From: Ceratothoa steindachneri
Lineage: Eukaryota > Arthropoda > Malacostraca > Isopoda > Cymothoidae
Assembly (NCBI GenBank): GCA_963969495.1
Contig: OZ018327.1
Span: 31,751,175-31,815,174 of the forward strand
Reading direction: 5' to 3'
DNA length: 64,000 nucleotides
In this document: positions 11,300 to 22,226 of the stretch, piece after piece
Layout: every line of letters starts with the position of its first letter
Numbering within the stretch: position 1 is the stretch's first letter
The notes under the pieces: generated by a model
Database searches by the model: none
Told to the model about the DNA's origin: nothing
The model's input: only the letters and a program-made list of their open reading frames with translations
Position numbers and translations under genes: made by a program

Positions 11300-12150
11300 T
11301 TTATCCAATGGAATTGCAGTAGGCCTCAATCAAGGCCTACAGTCGGCGTCAGAACCTGCTACAGGCATCCTCCACGGTCCCCCTTGTTTAATTGGATGAA
11401 ATCTGCGGTGATCCTTGACACAAGATCTATCTTGGTGGTGTACAAGGACTAATTGGCATCTCTACCAACCTCCCCACACATATATTTGTGCAGAGGTTGC
11501 GATCTGGGGAGTTGGGATGCCAAGATGTTCGGAGTGTTGTGGTCAAAGAAATTATTTCGTAGCCACGTCTGGGTCCTACTGGTTGTGTGGCGTATTGAAT
11601 AGTCCTGCTGCTATACCTAACGACTTTCATGGGCGATCTCCTGGATCCATGGAAACATCAATTCTTCCAGGCACTTGATGTAGCTCGGTGTTTTAAGTCT
11701 GGGACCGTCCGGGAAGATCACCGGAGAGATAACGTGCCCCTTGCTGACTACCAGCCCCCCAAACCCCAAAACCATGATGTGGAGCTGGAACTTAGTCTCG
11801 GTTAATCTCGGGACATCGTTTGCAGGCGTCGCAGTAGGCCACCGGTTGTTACATTCTACCTGATCCTGGCAGAAACTCTTCTCGTCTGCGAAGAACCAAA
11901 GCATGTCAGGCTTGAAGGGATGGTTCAGTTTATTCACAAGCTTTGCAGCACGTTCCTTTCCCCTTGCCATTCCACCGGATGTGAACACAGAATTATCTAC
12001 CCGACGGGTCCCCTCGGCAAGGCACCGGTGCGGTCATCGCCCCGAAATTCCGCACTGGCCTGACCGATACAAGAATCTGCTCCCAGAGCATTCAGGGACC
12101 AGGTAGTGCAAATACAAATCCTGCAAATGCATGGAGTGTGGGATTTGTGG
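11300..12150 (-). pseudogene. Mariner/maT-like transposase relic 1
   Basis: The open piece 11988-11617 on the minus strand reads MLWFFADEKSFCQDQ (first catalytic Asp in ADEK), then TKFQLHIMVLGFGG and SYIKCLEELMFPWI. It continues in shifted frames as QQDYSIRHT and TQTWLRNNFFDH, with a degraded NPLDY segment about 11480. This is the order of a Tc1/mariner-superfamily catalytic domain of the kind called maT or DD37D. The second Asp is retained in QQD. Frame changes and stops show it is dead. No terminal inverted repeats were found. Confidence 0.65.
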
Positions 12151-12199
12151 GAGAACCCCATCCGAAGGGGGTAGTTCGTTGAGGCTGTCGACCTAAGGG

Positions 12200-12480
12200 A
12201 TGGACTTTAACTTGGGGAAACAAATAAATCTTTTTAAAAATCTTTAAAAAATCTTTTTAAATCGTCAAAATCTCTTTAAAAACTTTAACATTAAAAATCT
12301 TCCGCAATTTAAAAGTCTGTTAAAAATCTTTTTGTAATAGTCTTTTAATTTTTTAAGAGATAAAAATTCTTTAAAAAACATTTTCAATGTCTTTTAAATC
12401 TTTTATAAATAATTTTTAAGAAAAAATCTTAAATCGAACGGACTTCTTGGGAGAATCCGCCAATGCGTCTTTAAACTGAG
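12200..12480. repeat. Low-complexity AAATCTTT-rich stretch
   Basis: Variations of TCTTTAAAAA and TTTTTAAATC repeat irregularly through about 250 bases just before the third visible protease exon. No period is clean enough to call a satellite. Confidence 0.6.
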
Positions 12481-12541
12481 GATATTGTAATAAAAAGGAT
12501 AAAAAAATCAAAATTACTCTTTAATTCTACTTTTTTGTCAG

Positions 12542-12714
12542 GTGGCAAACCATCATCAGTGTTACGACAAGTGAATGTGACCGTCTCTCCTTCATCTCGC
12601 TGCCACACAAGTTACTCCACTCTGAGAGACTTCAGAAGTACCTTTCCCGATGGTATGACAAACCGGAATATTATCTGCGCCGGCACACAGGAAGGAGGAA
12701 AGGATGCGTGCGAG
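12542..12714 (+). CDS. Serine protease exon with C168/C182 and the specificity Asp
   Basis: Acceptor TTTTGTCAG ends at 12541. The first two bases finish the split Gly codon, then GKPSSVLRQVNVTV, SSRCHTSY, RNIICAGTQEGGKDACE follow before donor GAG|GTAGTA at 12715. The pair SSRC and IICAG matches the C168-C182 disulphide. The Asp of KDACE sits at position 189 and predicts trypsin-like specificity. A poly-pyrimidine-rich, AT-rich intron with many AAATCTTT runs precedes it. It ends in phase 0. Confidence 0.9.
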
Positions 12715-13239
12715 GTAGTATGCAATTATAATAATACAATTATATTGCGCTTTACAGAGCCGTTGGTCCTCGCTTAACGCTTGTCTAACACTGAAAGACG
12801 GCTAGACGTGATAGATTAGTTTTCAAGGCACTCTTGAAGAAATCGAGGAGACAGGAGAGTATAGTTAGCGGGAGTTCAACCCACGTCTTAGGAGCACAGA
12901 TTGACAAGGCACGGTCTCTCTTGTTGCGCAAACGACTACGAAGCATTAGCAACAAAGTGGGGAAGCCGGAAAGTAAAGAAGCCCTCTGTGGTCAGGAGAG
13001 GGCCAGTGAAGAAGTGGGAATGAGTGTAGAGCCTATCCGAAATGATACTCCATCCGGTGACTAACCGCACCCGGTGTGATTTCACTCAGGTAGGAAAAGG
13101 TGTTTCCTTTAGGTCGTTCTGGGTTCTGGGAAACAAGACCAAGTATTTCAAAAGTCATGTTACACCTGTTAGGGCACAAGGATAGATTTGATGCAGTTAG
13201 ACACGTTTTTATTGTTTTAACAGATAAATATGTGTTTAA

Positions 13240-13940
13240 ATTGTAATAGTAATCAATGTGGCTACCCTCGGAGGCGAGCACGCGCTGCAGGAGATACCTG
13301 AAGGCCGCGCACACGTTACGGACGAGGTCCTTCCTTAGCTAGTCTACACGCGGTTAACGGAAGAGGTCAGCTCGTCGACGTTGCTGTGGCGGACCTTTCT
13401 AGCATTGCCCTTGGCATGCTCCAACACACTGTAGTCGATGGGATTGAGTTCCGGCGACTGCTCATGCCAAAAGTCATTCGACCTGAAGTTCATGTTCGAT
13501 CCCAACTATTCTTGCACGGTATTGGCAGTGTGGGTCGGGGCATCGACCTGCTGAAAGACGTAGTCCACCTTCATCTTGATCTCTCTCACCCAAGGCAGGA
13601 CTTTCGTGGCCAAGATGCCCAGGTAATCGGTCGCAGTGAGCCTGTAACCAGCCGCGAAACACACCGGCGGCAACTTGTCGCCTTCCGAAACCACGACGCC
13701 GAATAGCATCACCGATGCCGGGTGTTTGGTCATGGATACGTAGTGGACATCGAACGGTTGACAACTTGAGGTCTGCCTGAACAAGGTCGATCTTTGAGTT
13801 CTTGCTCGTCCTTGAGTCACTCCGCCACTCTGTGGACGGTCATCCTGGTGACGTTGAGCTGCTTGGCGATGTCGATTCTTTTAACTTCCATCTCACCACA
13901 CCTTCACACAATGGAAAAAACGTTTTGATGACACGGGCTG
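13240..13940 (-). pseudogene. Mariner/maT-like transposase relic 2, internally deleted
   Basis: Minus-strand translation begins with a helix-turn-helix (IDIAKQLNVTRMTVHRV, about 13890-13830). It then jumps to SMTKHPASVMLFGVVVSEGD (about 13730) and VFQQVDAPTHTANTVQE about 13535-13510. A frame change leads to SPELNPIDYSVLEHAKGNA about 13440, and the C-terminal FRYLLQRVLASEGSHID at about 13305-13255. The segment with the first catalytic Asp is missing and an extra residue breaks the FQQD motif. It belongs to the same broad group as the relic at 11300-12150 and has the same orientation. Confidence 0.65.
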
Positions 13941-14439
13941 GAAAAGTAGAACTTTCAGTTTGGCGGAACCTTTTCTATCATACCCCGAAACGTAATTACT
14001 TTTCACAAGCGAAAGAAAGATCAATTTAACTTGGTCTGTTTGATAGACATTCTCTAACTTCGTAATTGGATAAATTGATTGATAAATTGGTTAATGATAG
14101 GTTAGTTCATTTTATGGACCTTGGAGGTCACCTGTTTCATTCATAGGTGCTGCTTTCACGAGTTCCACTCCATGTTGGATGATCTAGTTCAACCTTTCTT
14201 CGTAGACTACACTTATCCCAAGTCTTCTTTATTTTTAAAGTGACGCTAGCCGAACGGGGGGGGGGACTCCCTATTTTCTTGTCTGAGTTTCTATAAAATC
14301 GTAGATTATACGTACGGATCAGGGTATCTCTGTCCGGTCCAATACGAGAGGACGATGGCGTCTAGGATGGAAGTGTCCTAAATGCCACTCTCTTTCCTTT
14401 GAGTATCAACGATATCATCTCGGTCCTGCAGGAAGATGT

Positions 14440-15785
14440 TCTCACTGCACTGTAGGTATACGCCTTTAGGTCTTTGTGATGCAGTTCAGATGCCTGCCTT
14501 GACGGGACTACACCAAATGGCCCTAAGCCGCATCTCTCGTTATGCCGAATCACATTGTTTTCTACTTACTTTGGCTAAGGCGAATGTGGTGTATTTCTGC
14601 CGACATCCACGGCTTCAACTCGAACCAAACCTGTTCCAAAAGTGTGTTTGCCTGGATGTGGTAGAGTCAAACTATTTTCTTGGCTTTGTTCTCAACCGAC
14701 GCCTCACCTTGGAGGCGCACATTCGCAACCTTATGGTCTCCCATACTCACGTCATGGATATTCTCCGTTCAGTGTCATTCATCACTTTGGGTCCTCTTCG
14801 ATAATTTTAGCGTTCTTTTGTTTACTCAAAGATAGACTATGAATACGAGATTTATTCACATGCATCCAAGGAAGGTTATTTCGATCTACCATGCCGGCAT
14901 ACAATTGGAGACTGGCGACTTATGCAGGTTCCCTATAGAAGTCCTCTTTTTATACGCTGAGCTGAAGACTCTCGCTTTAGGCCGTGTACTGTAGGCGCGG
15001 GTTCAGCTTCTTTTTCAGTCGCTAGAGACTCTTTTTTGGTCTGCGGCCGCACTCGCTTTACGCCGTGCACAGTAGGCCTTGATTTAGCGACCGACCGAGG
15101 CGCTGTGTCTGTCTTCACGACAGAGCTGGTTGTAATACATCACTCAGTACTGTAGCTTACGCGTCGTGCCCGGTAATAAGATAATTATTATATATAACGA
15201 CTCACAGAGCGCCACGGGTACCTTTGAAGCATTTGAATCTCCGTACCAAATTATTCGCTCTATCCCTAACGCCGCGGCGGCTGCGAGTTGGGACGATGTC
15301 GAGATTATCCTCTGCTGGATTCATGAGCATGCGGGGATTTGCGGAAATTAACGATCTGATGAGGCCATCAGACTGTCTGCATGAAATGGACGACCAGACC
15401 AACTTTTTGATCTTTCCAACTCCGATTTCATCGCAGAAATCAGGAATTTCCTTCGGGTTGCATGACAAAGAAGATGGGTGACAACTGACCGGAATTTAAA
15501 GTTACGTGCCATTGCGCCTCTTCTTTTTCGGTGGATCTATCCTAATTCCTCTACGGCTTCAGGTCATATTCTGTCTGCTTTGAATTGGGAACACTCGAGA
15601 AACATAGCGTCATTTGGTGGAGCACCTCCCCGAACCCTTCTGCACGACTGTAGGGTCCCCCAGGCTGTTCGCCAAATACTTGTCGAGTGTCTCTTTCTGA
15701 AGGAACTTTGCGCGTATTACCGGTCCCGTTACCATGAGGAGCCGGGTCGCTACCGCGTTTGCCTTTTGAGGCTTTTGGTTTATTA
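14440..15785 (+). mobile_element. Jockey-type LINE relic (post-RT, RNase H), sense
   Basis: Plus-strand frames give ALSRISRYAESHCFLLTLAK (about 14520), NYFLGFVLNRRLTLEAHIRN (about 14670-14730) and an RNase H domain: IIIIYNDSQSATGTFEAF (about 15180) and VEIILCWIHEHAGICGN (about 15300). A tail reads SALNWEHS and PPRTLLHDCRVPQAVRQILV about 15575-15690, like the C-terminal zinc-binding end of these LINEs. Frame changes and stops are present. It is the same family as the minus-strand copy at 9650-11172. It ends just before the last protease exon. Confidence 0.7.
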
Positions 15786-15957
15786 ATTTGTTGCAACTTT
15801 TTATGATATATCATTTTGTTTTTACCTCTTCTTTAGTATAGGCTAAGCTGTAATTTCGGCGTCTATTCCCTTGATGACAGCCGCCAGTCGAGACCAATTA
15901 ACAAATATACTCGTGAATTTGGTTGATTGAGCCAATACAAAAATCATTTTATTTTAG

Positions 15958-16131
15958 GGAGACTCTGGCGGTCCAATGATGCGGCACAGGAGCGAAGAAG
16001 ATCAGTTCATCTTGGCCGGAATCATTTCCAAGGGATTTGGGTGTGGCAAGAAGGACTTCCCGGGACTTTACGCTCCTCTCCAGGATCATTTCACTCTCAA
16101 GTGGATCAAAGATGTTGCATTTTCAGACTGA
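15958..16131 (+). CDS. Serine protease terminal exon with GDSGGP and stop
   Basis: Acceptor ATTTTATTTTAG ends at 15957 and the exon opens directly with GDSGGPMM, containing the catalytic Ser195. It continues ILAGIISKGFGCGKKDFPG and LYAPL, then an amphipathic end (FTLKWIKDVAFSD) and TGA at 16129-16131. The Cys of FGCG matches C220 and pairs with C191 in the previous exon. The usual Trp215 of the SWG strand is replaced (ISKG). The exon joins the previous one in phase 0. The terminal coding bases 16111-16126 resemble repeats in the downstream region. Confidence 0.92.
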   Translation, partial: GDSGGPMMRHRSEEDQFILAGIISKGFGCGKKDFPGLYAPLQDHFTLKWIKDVAFSD

Positions 16132-16480
16132 ACTAAGAACGCTGTTGATTAAATATGTTTAGTTTAGCAGTGAATTAAGGATGTTGCATTTTAGTAATGG
16201 GTTACACAGACAGTGGATTAAATATGTTTTTAAAAATAGATTGGGGGCTGTTGTATTTGTATCAGATAATTAAGGATGCTCTTGTTTTGATAGAGATTCT
16301 GGATGTTGCATTTCAGGAAGGGAACATAATTTAGTAAGGATTTTGCAACTAACAAGGAAGAATGCAGTGGATTATAGATGGTGAATTTTAGCAGTGTATT
16401 GAGGATGTTGCATTTTAAGTATAATTGAAGTTAGGTTTTAACAGTTAATTAAGAATATTGCATATTAATAGTGGATTCAG
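16111..16480 (+). repeat. Degenerate repeats of the protease 3' end in the downstream region
   Basis: The last coding bases GATGTTGCATTTT (16111-16123) recur after the stop at 16180, 16302 and 16404 (the 16302 copy with one change). Variants of GCAGTGNATTAAG precede several copies. Spacing is irregular (about 69, 122 and 102 bases). This looks like decayed duplications starting in the terminal exon. Confidence 0.6.
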
Positions 16481-16529
16481 TATTTTTCATTGTACCAACG
16501 GATTTAAGATGTGTTTTGGTAGTGATCTA

Positions 16530-17110
16530 AAGCTGTCACACTTTAGTTCCCTATTCTAAAATTGCTATTCCTCCTTTGTTATATTTCCACTGAATTCTAT
16601 GGCCTCTACATCTCCCATCCCCAATGATTCACACACAAACGGGTGGTCGCTGATGTAAGTTAAAAGTTTTAGTGGACTGCTCTGTAACTATATAATTTTA
16701 AGGGTGTGTAGTGTAAATGTATAATTATTCAGAATTGATTAAGATGAAGTTATTACAAAGTATTAACCATCTCAATTATTATTTTAAACATTGCCGCTAT
16801 TTTAATTGAATATTTAGTTTATCTTTCAAATGTGAGATGAATTAAGCAAAATGATTAATAAAAATAGTCTATTTAGTAGAGATTTTAAAACACGTGGGGC
16901 CCGTGGTGAAAACTAATATAAGGGGTCCTTTGGTAGTCAAAAGGTTGCAAACCACAGATTTGATACGGTTTTTGACCCCTAGTTCTCTGATTGCACACTG
17001 GCGCACACAGACTTACACTCACAGAAGTTTAAAGTATGCCAAGTTCGGTCCCAGAAACGTGTGTTTGCGTCTCGGATCTTGAAAGGTAGAAATGTTATTA
17101 TCTGCTTAGC
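16530..17110. other. Unassigned AT-rich stretch
   Basis: No gene or clear repeat. I see no obvious AATAAA with downstream GT-rich element close to the protease stop; several AATAAA-like hexamers exist (for example about 16856) but none can be assigned. Confidence 0.3.
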
Positions 17111-17113
17111 TTT

Positions 17114-17252
17114 TCCTGTTTGATGGATCTGCGATCACACGATGAGAGGTTTATGGCTATCCTGTTTGATGGATCTACGAGCGCACGAGGAGAGGTTTAT
17201 GGCTATCCTGTTTGGTGGATCTGCGAGCGCACGAGGAGAGGTTTATGGCTAG
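17114..17252 (+). repeat. 46-bp tandem repeat, three copies
   Basis: CCTGTTTGATGG starts at 17115, 17161 and 17207 (third copy CCTGTTTGGTGG), an exact 46-base period. Copies differ at a few bases and break off at AGGGATTAAA after 17250. Confidence 0.9.
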
Positions 17253-17259
17253 GGATTAA

Positions 17260-18180
17260 ATATACTCTGGTTGCAGGAAGAATATTTTCATTCACCCAAA
17301 GGATGAGAGGATCTATACAGAACACCCACCCTTCTGATGAAAAGGGCGCAGGGGTGAAAAGTATTACAGGGTGTCTACTGTTTTTTTAAATTAAAAAATA
17401 AGGTTGTTTGAGGACTTTCGGTGAAAAAATTAAAGGACATAATTTAAACCAGAAATTTCAATCCATATTTACTTACGACATGTTCTTTTAGCTATTTTCA
17501 TGAACAATATTAACTAGTTACTTAAAATAACATTTATTTTGTTTAATATCTATGCTACATGAACATTTGCAGCTGGCACAGACTTACTAAAGGAAACCTT
17601 TCGAAATATAAGAAGGTGGGGGGGGGGGGGAGTCACAAGTATAGCTCTACTCAGAGCCCACCCAAAGGAAACTTAAAAATCTAACTAACTTTATAGCGTC
17701 AAATTCTAACCTCCTTCATTTAACAATATTTTTTTTAATATTCTATAAAATAAACTTTACAGTTACAAATATAATATAAAATTACCAAAATTACAATAAT
17801 ACTAATTCAGTAGAGTTTATTTGACTGTCTATTGATGCCAAAACTCAGTTGTTTCATTCAATATCTTTATTTTTATTTTCCAAATTGTGAATTTCCAAGC
17901 GGTTTTTTTTTCATTTATTTTATTTTCTTCTGGATTCATCTTTTAAGTTTTCTAAATGTTCTCGTCTTCCTTCTAGAAGCTTAATAACAATAGCTCATCA
18001 TTTTGTTATCAATTTCTGTATCAGCAAAATTGCCACCAGCTTTATCACTGAGAACTTGGTGAACAAGCCTTTGTGAGATAATTTATCTCTCACTTGTTAT
18101 CTTCTAGTCAATGTTTATTGATCGAGAGGCCTCTTTCGGCTTTTGCACTACCTGCCGATGTCAGCAATGCGAACTTGACT
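17260..18180. other. Unassigned AT-rich stretch with a G run
   Basis: Holds a 13-base G run at 17618-17630 and otherwise AT-rich sequence. The part from about 17900 may already belong to the hAT-like relic on its right. Confidence 0.3.
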
Positions 18181-18189
18181 ATTTTTTGT

Positions 18190-19383
18190 AATTCTTTTTA
18201 TTTTTCTGAAGAAATATAGTTTGAATAGAATGTATCTAATCTTTGTCCACTAAAATCTTTCACTTTGTTTTGGAAAATTGTATTTATCAAAATCTTGGCG
18301 CATTGGCTAGATCCAATATCAGCTTCTAGTGTTGAAATTTGACCCCAATCTAAAAGACATTCACAGAAAATCTTCATTCTTGACAGGCTTGTATTAGTGC
18401 ATCCTTTAATTGTAAATGTATCTAGGAAACTTAAGTCTTTAGTTGCAGTAAAGTTAATTGGATTTTTGTCTTGAAGCTTTACAATAATAGTTTGTAAAAT
18501 TTCCTGACATTCCAACCTAAATTTAATGAATTATTTTTGACCAAGGCTCTCTTAGCCCAAAAGCCAATGTCTATATTTTTAGATTGAAGTAGAAAATCTT
18601 TTCTAAAAACATTGAATCTACATAGGTCACCTCCTTCCTTCTAGCTTATCAATAATATCGAGCTTGCAAATAAATCCTTTTTAATAATAATCTTTTATCA
18701 AAATTTGTCCTTTTTATTCATATGCATATGGAGAAAGAGGCATATTTGATTGGAACTCTGTTAAAAATAGTTTAAAATCATATGCTATTGCTGCAAAAAA
18801 TTCCAACTTTGCTTGAATTACAAGAACAAATTACTTGAAAGAATTAAAAAACTTTTGCTAGCAGAGCAATTATATACTTTCTGTTTCACACATTCATTAT
18901 TATTTTTTTTAAATGACAGAGAAGAAGAAATAAATGTAAAGCTCCATTTCTGTTCACTACCCACCTTATTCATGTTAAATGTTGAGGAAATCTGTCTCTT
19001 TTAGACTTCTCGGAAGTCTGCTCATCTTGCTGGGCTATTTTAAAAAATATTAGAGCATGCTCTCATAATTGAAGAGATATCCCAACATAATTACTTAAAC
19101 CTTCTTTAAAGGCTCTAGTTATGATATGCAATCCACAGGAACCAATATTAATTAATTATTTTTTTTCATTTTAGTCTCTTTGTAGGTACTCAATCAGCTT
19201 CCAGTTGACATGAGGTCCATCCATAGAAACCCGAATAACTTTTGATATATACCTTTCATCCCTCAGGCTTTCAATAAATGCTTTGTAAAGGTTTTGAGCT
19301 GATGCATGCCCAAAGAATACAGAAGTTAAAAATTTGGCCGGAATATTGTCAAATTCATCAACATATCTTAAGTGAATGTCCAT
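18190..19383 (-). pseudogene. hAT-like transposase-derived relic
   Basis: On the minus strand MDIHLRYVDEFDNIPAKFL (19383) leads to TSVFFGHASAQNLYKAF and IRVSMDGPHVNWKLIEYL (to 19171). After a break it gives NIGSCGLHIITRAFKEG (about 19140-19090). This succession (HxRYxD, S-FxGHA, SMDGPNVNWK, GSCGLH) is known from vertebrate and arthropod hAT-type, KRAB/ZMYM-associated transposase-derived proteins. The C-terminal part (18515-18198) is open but less conserved, with LETFTIKG-like segments I cannot place exactly. Several stops separate the pieces. Confidence 0.55.
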
Positions 19384-19399
19384 TTGTCCTCTTTGGACA

Positions 19400-20230
19400 A
19401 ATGAAGTGTCTAGGGAGAGTTCCGTCTTTGTAAGATCTTGTATGGGCTTTTGTATGGTGTAAACAAAATAGGAGGTATTTGAGTTCCCTTGAGAAGGACA
19501 TGGGTGTATTTCACTAACTCTTTTGGAATTAAAATTTCCTGTAGGCCCAAGGCTGTGGAAATGAGGGGTACAAAGAAATTCATTGTTTCCTGGTGTCGTT
19601 GTATCGACCTGTGTTGCAAATAGTCACTGTCCCTGATGACAAACAGGTCACTTGAAATGAGTAATGGAGTGACAGACACTAATTGTGCAGAAGAAAATCC
19701 TCTTACTTGGCTTGCTTATTTCGGATCGCGAGTAAGGTCGCTGGAAAATTAAGGAGCCATTCTCCAGGAGGTCCTTTCGCTAGGAGAGATACTTTATAGT
19801 TCTGTGATATATTTCCAGAACGGCATTTCCTGTCGCTTTAGAAGGAGAGGTGACTATTTGTTCTAAGGCGGTGAGTTTTAGTAATTCCTAAATTGCAATT
19901 CATTGTCTAAGTTATATGGACAGGAGCACCAAAATGTGAGATAGTTGGTAAAAAAAGCTCCATTCACAGACTATAAGGTTATATCCTTAAGTGGATATGC
20001 TTCTGTCAATTTAATGTAGCGGCAACCTGTTAAGGAGGTAGTGTAACCCTCATTTGCATTTGGAAAACCACTTAAAATATCCACATGGATGGTGTGAAAC
20101 TGCAGTCCCGTTGGAGCGAATTGTGTAAGAGGTGGTTTCGTATGTCACTACTTTGGATTGCTGGTAGTGTCGGCAATGTCTAGCCCATTTAATTAGGTGT
20201 TTCCTCTTCTCTTTGCTAACAAACCTGACT
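19400..20230 (-). pseudogene. Gypsy-type integrase relic
   Basis: Minus-strand frames give CRHYQQSKV about 20180, a decayed catalytic core (DRSIST, FGAPVHIT about 19990-19930), TIKYLLAKGPPGEWLLNFPATL about 19800-19740, and an open C-terminal part (19679-19410) with LIPKELVKYTHVLLKG and YKSPYKILQRR. That end corresponds to the chromodomain-less C-terminus of Ty3/Gypsy integrases, where PKDL-CTHVFVR and PY-GPFKVL-R are typical. It abuts the hAT-like relic by about 25 bases. No LTRs were found. Confidence 0.6.
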
Positions 20231-20234
20231 GAGA

Positions 20235-21000
20235 TAGATTTGATGGTAGGGCGAGTCCTCGAAAAGCCCCAACTTGTGTCGATAATCGAAGACTAGTTTG
20301 CTGAAATCAGAAGTGAGACAAGGGCAGATTAAGCCTTTAGAAACATCACAAGTAATAAAGTGATTTACTGAACAAAAAGTAATTTTAGGAAACTAACACA
20401 GGGTATAAAGGTCCTCTTGCAGAAAAATCAATTGCAAATCGGTCAATTGCGATTGTTCTAACCTCATAATTTATGATAGTGAACAAAGAAATGGTAGAAT
20501 TGATTGATATGAAAGGATTGTTGCGCTTGTTAATCACTATTTTTAGTTACTTTGGACTAGTTATATGATCACTGGGAAATAACTATTACTTCTAAACACT
20601 TTTTTATTATATGTCTCATGATAAACTAGCGGCGGCCTAAACCAAAGATTTGTACCGGGCAAACGGGTAAAATGGCGCACTTAGTCTTAGATTTTAGCAA
20701 AGGAATAAATAAAAGCGTTGGTTTAAGTAAAAAGATAAGTAAAATACTACATTTCTTCGATATTTCGTCTATTAAGACTTAATTTTCGATAGACGATTCC
20801 GCGTTACCTCGAAATTATCCCACGTTTAAGATGAGAAAAAGACTGATGTGAAACATCCGATGAATGTTCCCACAACTCCTGGTCTTAGCCTTATTCAGGA
20901 ATGCTTTCACTCACACACACAGACACATTCTTAGGATTTAATGATATAAATACCATACGAATTAAAATCTTATAGAACTGTGTTATATTTAATTAAAAAA
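20235..21000. other. Unassigned stretch
   Basis: AT-rich with no frame I can name. It ends at the TTA target-site duplication (21001-21003) of the next element. Confidence 0.3.
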
Positions 21001-22226
21001 TTACACTGGTCAACAAATATTTAAAATTTTTCTGCTGACTTAAGTTCGAGGCCTGTTCTTGGGAAATTCGGGGTCACTGAGTTGTAAAATGGCAATAGTT
21101 TTCTTCTTTCACGTCAAGTTTTTTATTTATGGACTGGTCCATATTGGTCCCACTCATAGTAACAGGCTATCTTACGACCAAGTGAACGGAAGTGGAGGCG
21201 TTTGGTATTCTTCTTATTTTATTTTATCTATGTATTATACACAAGCAATTGTGTATAATATAATTGTGTTTTTTCAGATTTGTTTTATGAAATAACATTC
21301 AGTAGTATGGCCTCATTACGAAGGAAATGTTTGAATTCCCTCGACTCGTTTTGCTATATATGTATGTGTTTGTTTCACTGCATCAACTCAAGCAATGAAC
21401 ATTAGTATCTTTGTGAAAAGAGCAGACTTGGCTTACCTTAAGATTAACTTAGGTGATCAGGTATAAAAACTGTGGGCCCCGCACAATGTTTGTAAACCGT
21501 CTGTCGAAAATCTACGCCAATGGACAAAGGGCACAAGGAAACAACTAGGATTTGGTATTCTTATGGTGTGGCTGGAGCCAAAAATAAACATGTAAACGAT
21601 TGCTACTTTTATCTCACAAAGACTTCTTGTTATAGCAAGAAAACGCGACATAAAATAAGTTACCCAAATCTAGATTCAGCAATTCTCCCAGTGCTTCATT
21701 CAGATGAAATTCCAGTACCTATATTCAAGGAACTTCCTTCACTGGACGGTGTAAGTCATATACGTGAATCTGATGTAAGCAATGAACTTGACAGTGATCC
21801 AGACTTTGTACATACATCGACCCAAGAACGTGGAAACTTCAGCCAGTTAGAACTGAATGATTTAGTTAGAGACCTAGGCCTGTCAAAAGAGTTAGCAGAA
21901 GTGTTAACTTCTAGACTTAAAGAGAAGAATTTTTTGCAGGAAAAACAAATGTAACTTTTTATCGGAACAGGGAGAAAGATCTCTTGGCATTCTTTAAAAG
22001 TAAAGAAGATTTTGTTTACTGTTGTGACGTGGCGGGACTGTTAAACGCGATGAGCGTTTCAGAGTATGATCCAAGTGAATGGAGAGTTTATAGATAGTTT
22101 AGAGAAGAGTCTAAAATGTGTGTTACTCCATAATGAAAACCTGCTCGGTGCGATTCGTATTGGTCACTCTGTGCATTTAAAATATAAGCATGAAAACATA
22201 AGATCTGTATTATATTTACTCCTATA

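Larger units (their letters stand above)
4171..16131 (+). other. Trypsin-like serine protease gene, 3' part (four exons)
   Basis: Four exons with GT/AG junctions join in phase to give the C-terminal ~205 residues of an S1A serine protease domain. Introns are about 3.5, 4.6 and 3.2 kb and are full of transposon relics. Visible marks are the catalytic Asp, the AGWG motif, cysteines matching C122, C168, C182, C191 and C220 of chymotrypsin numbering, the pocket Asp (DACEGDSGGP) that predicts cleavage after Arg/Lys, and the catalytic Ser. The activation cleavage site and catalytic His belong to upstream exons not found. Overall style (RLGEHNYD, WGTTEFGG, EGGKDACEGDSGGP) resembles arthropod clip-type or proclotting-enzyme-like proteases, which are secreted zymogens of clotting or melanisation cascades; that placement is inference. 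Confidence 0.9.
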
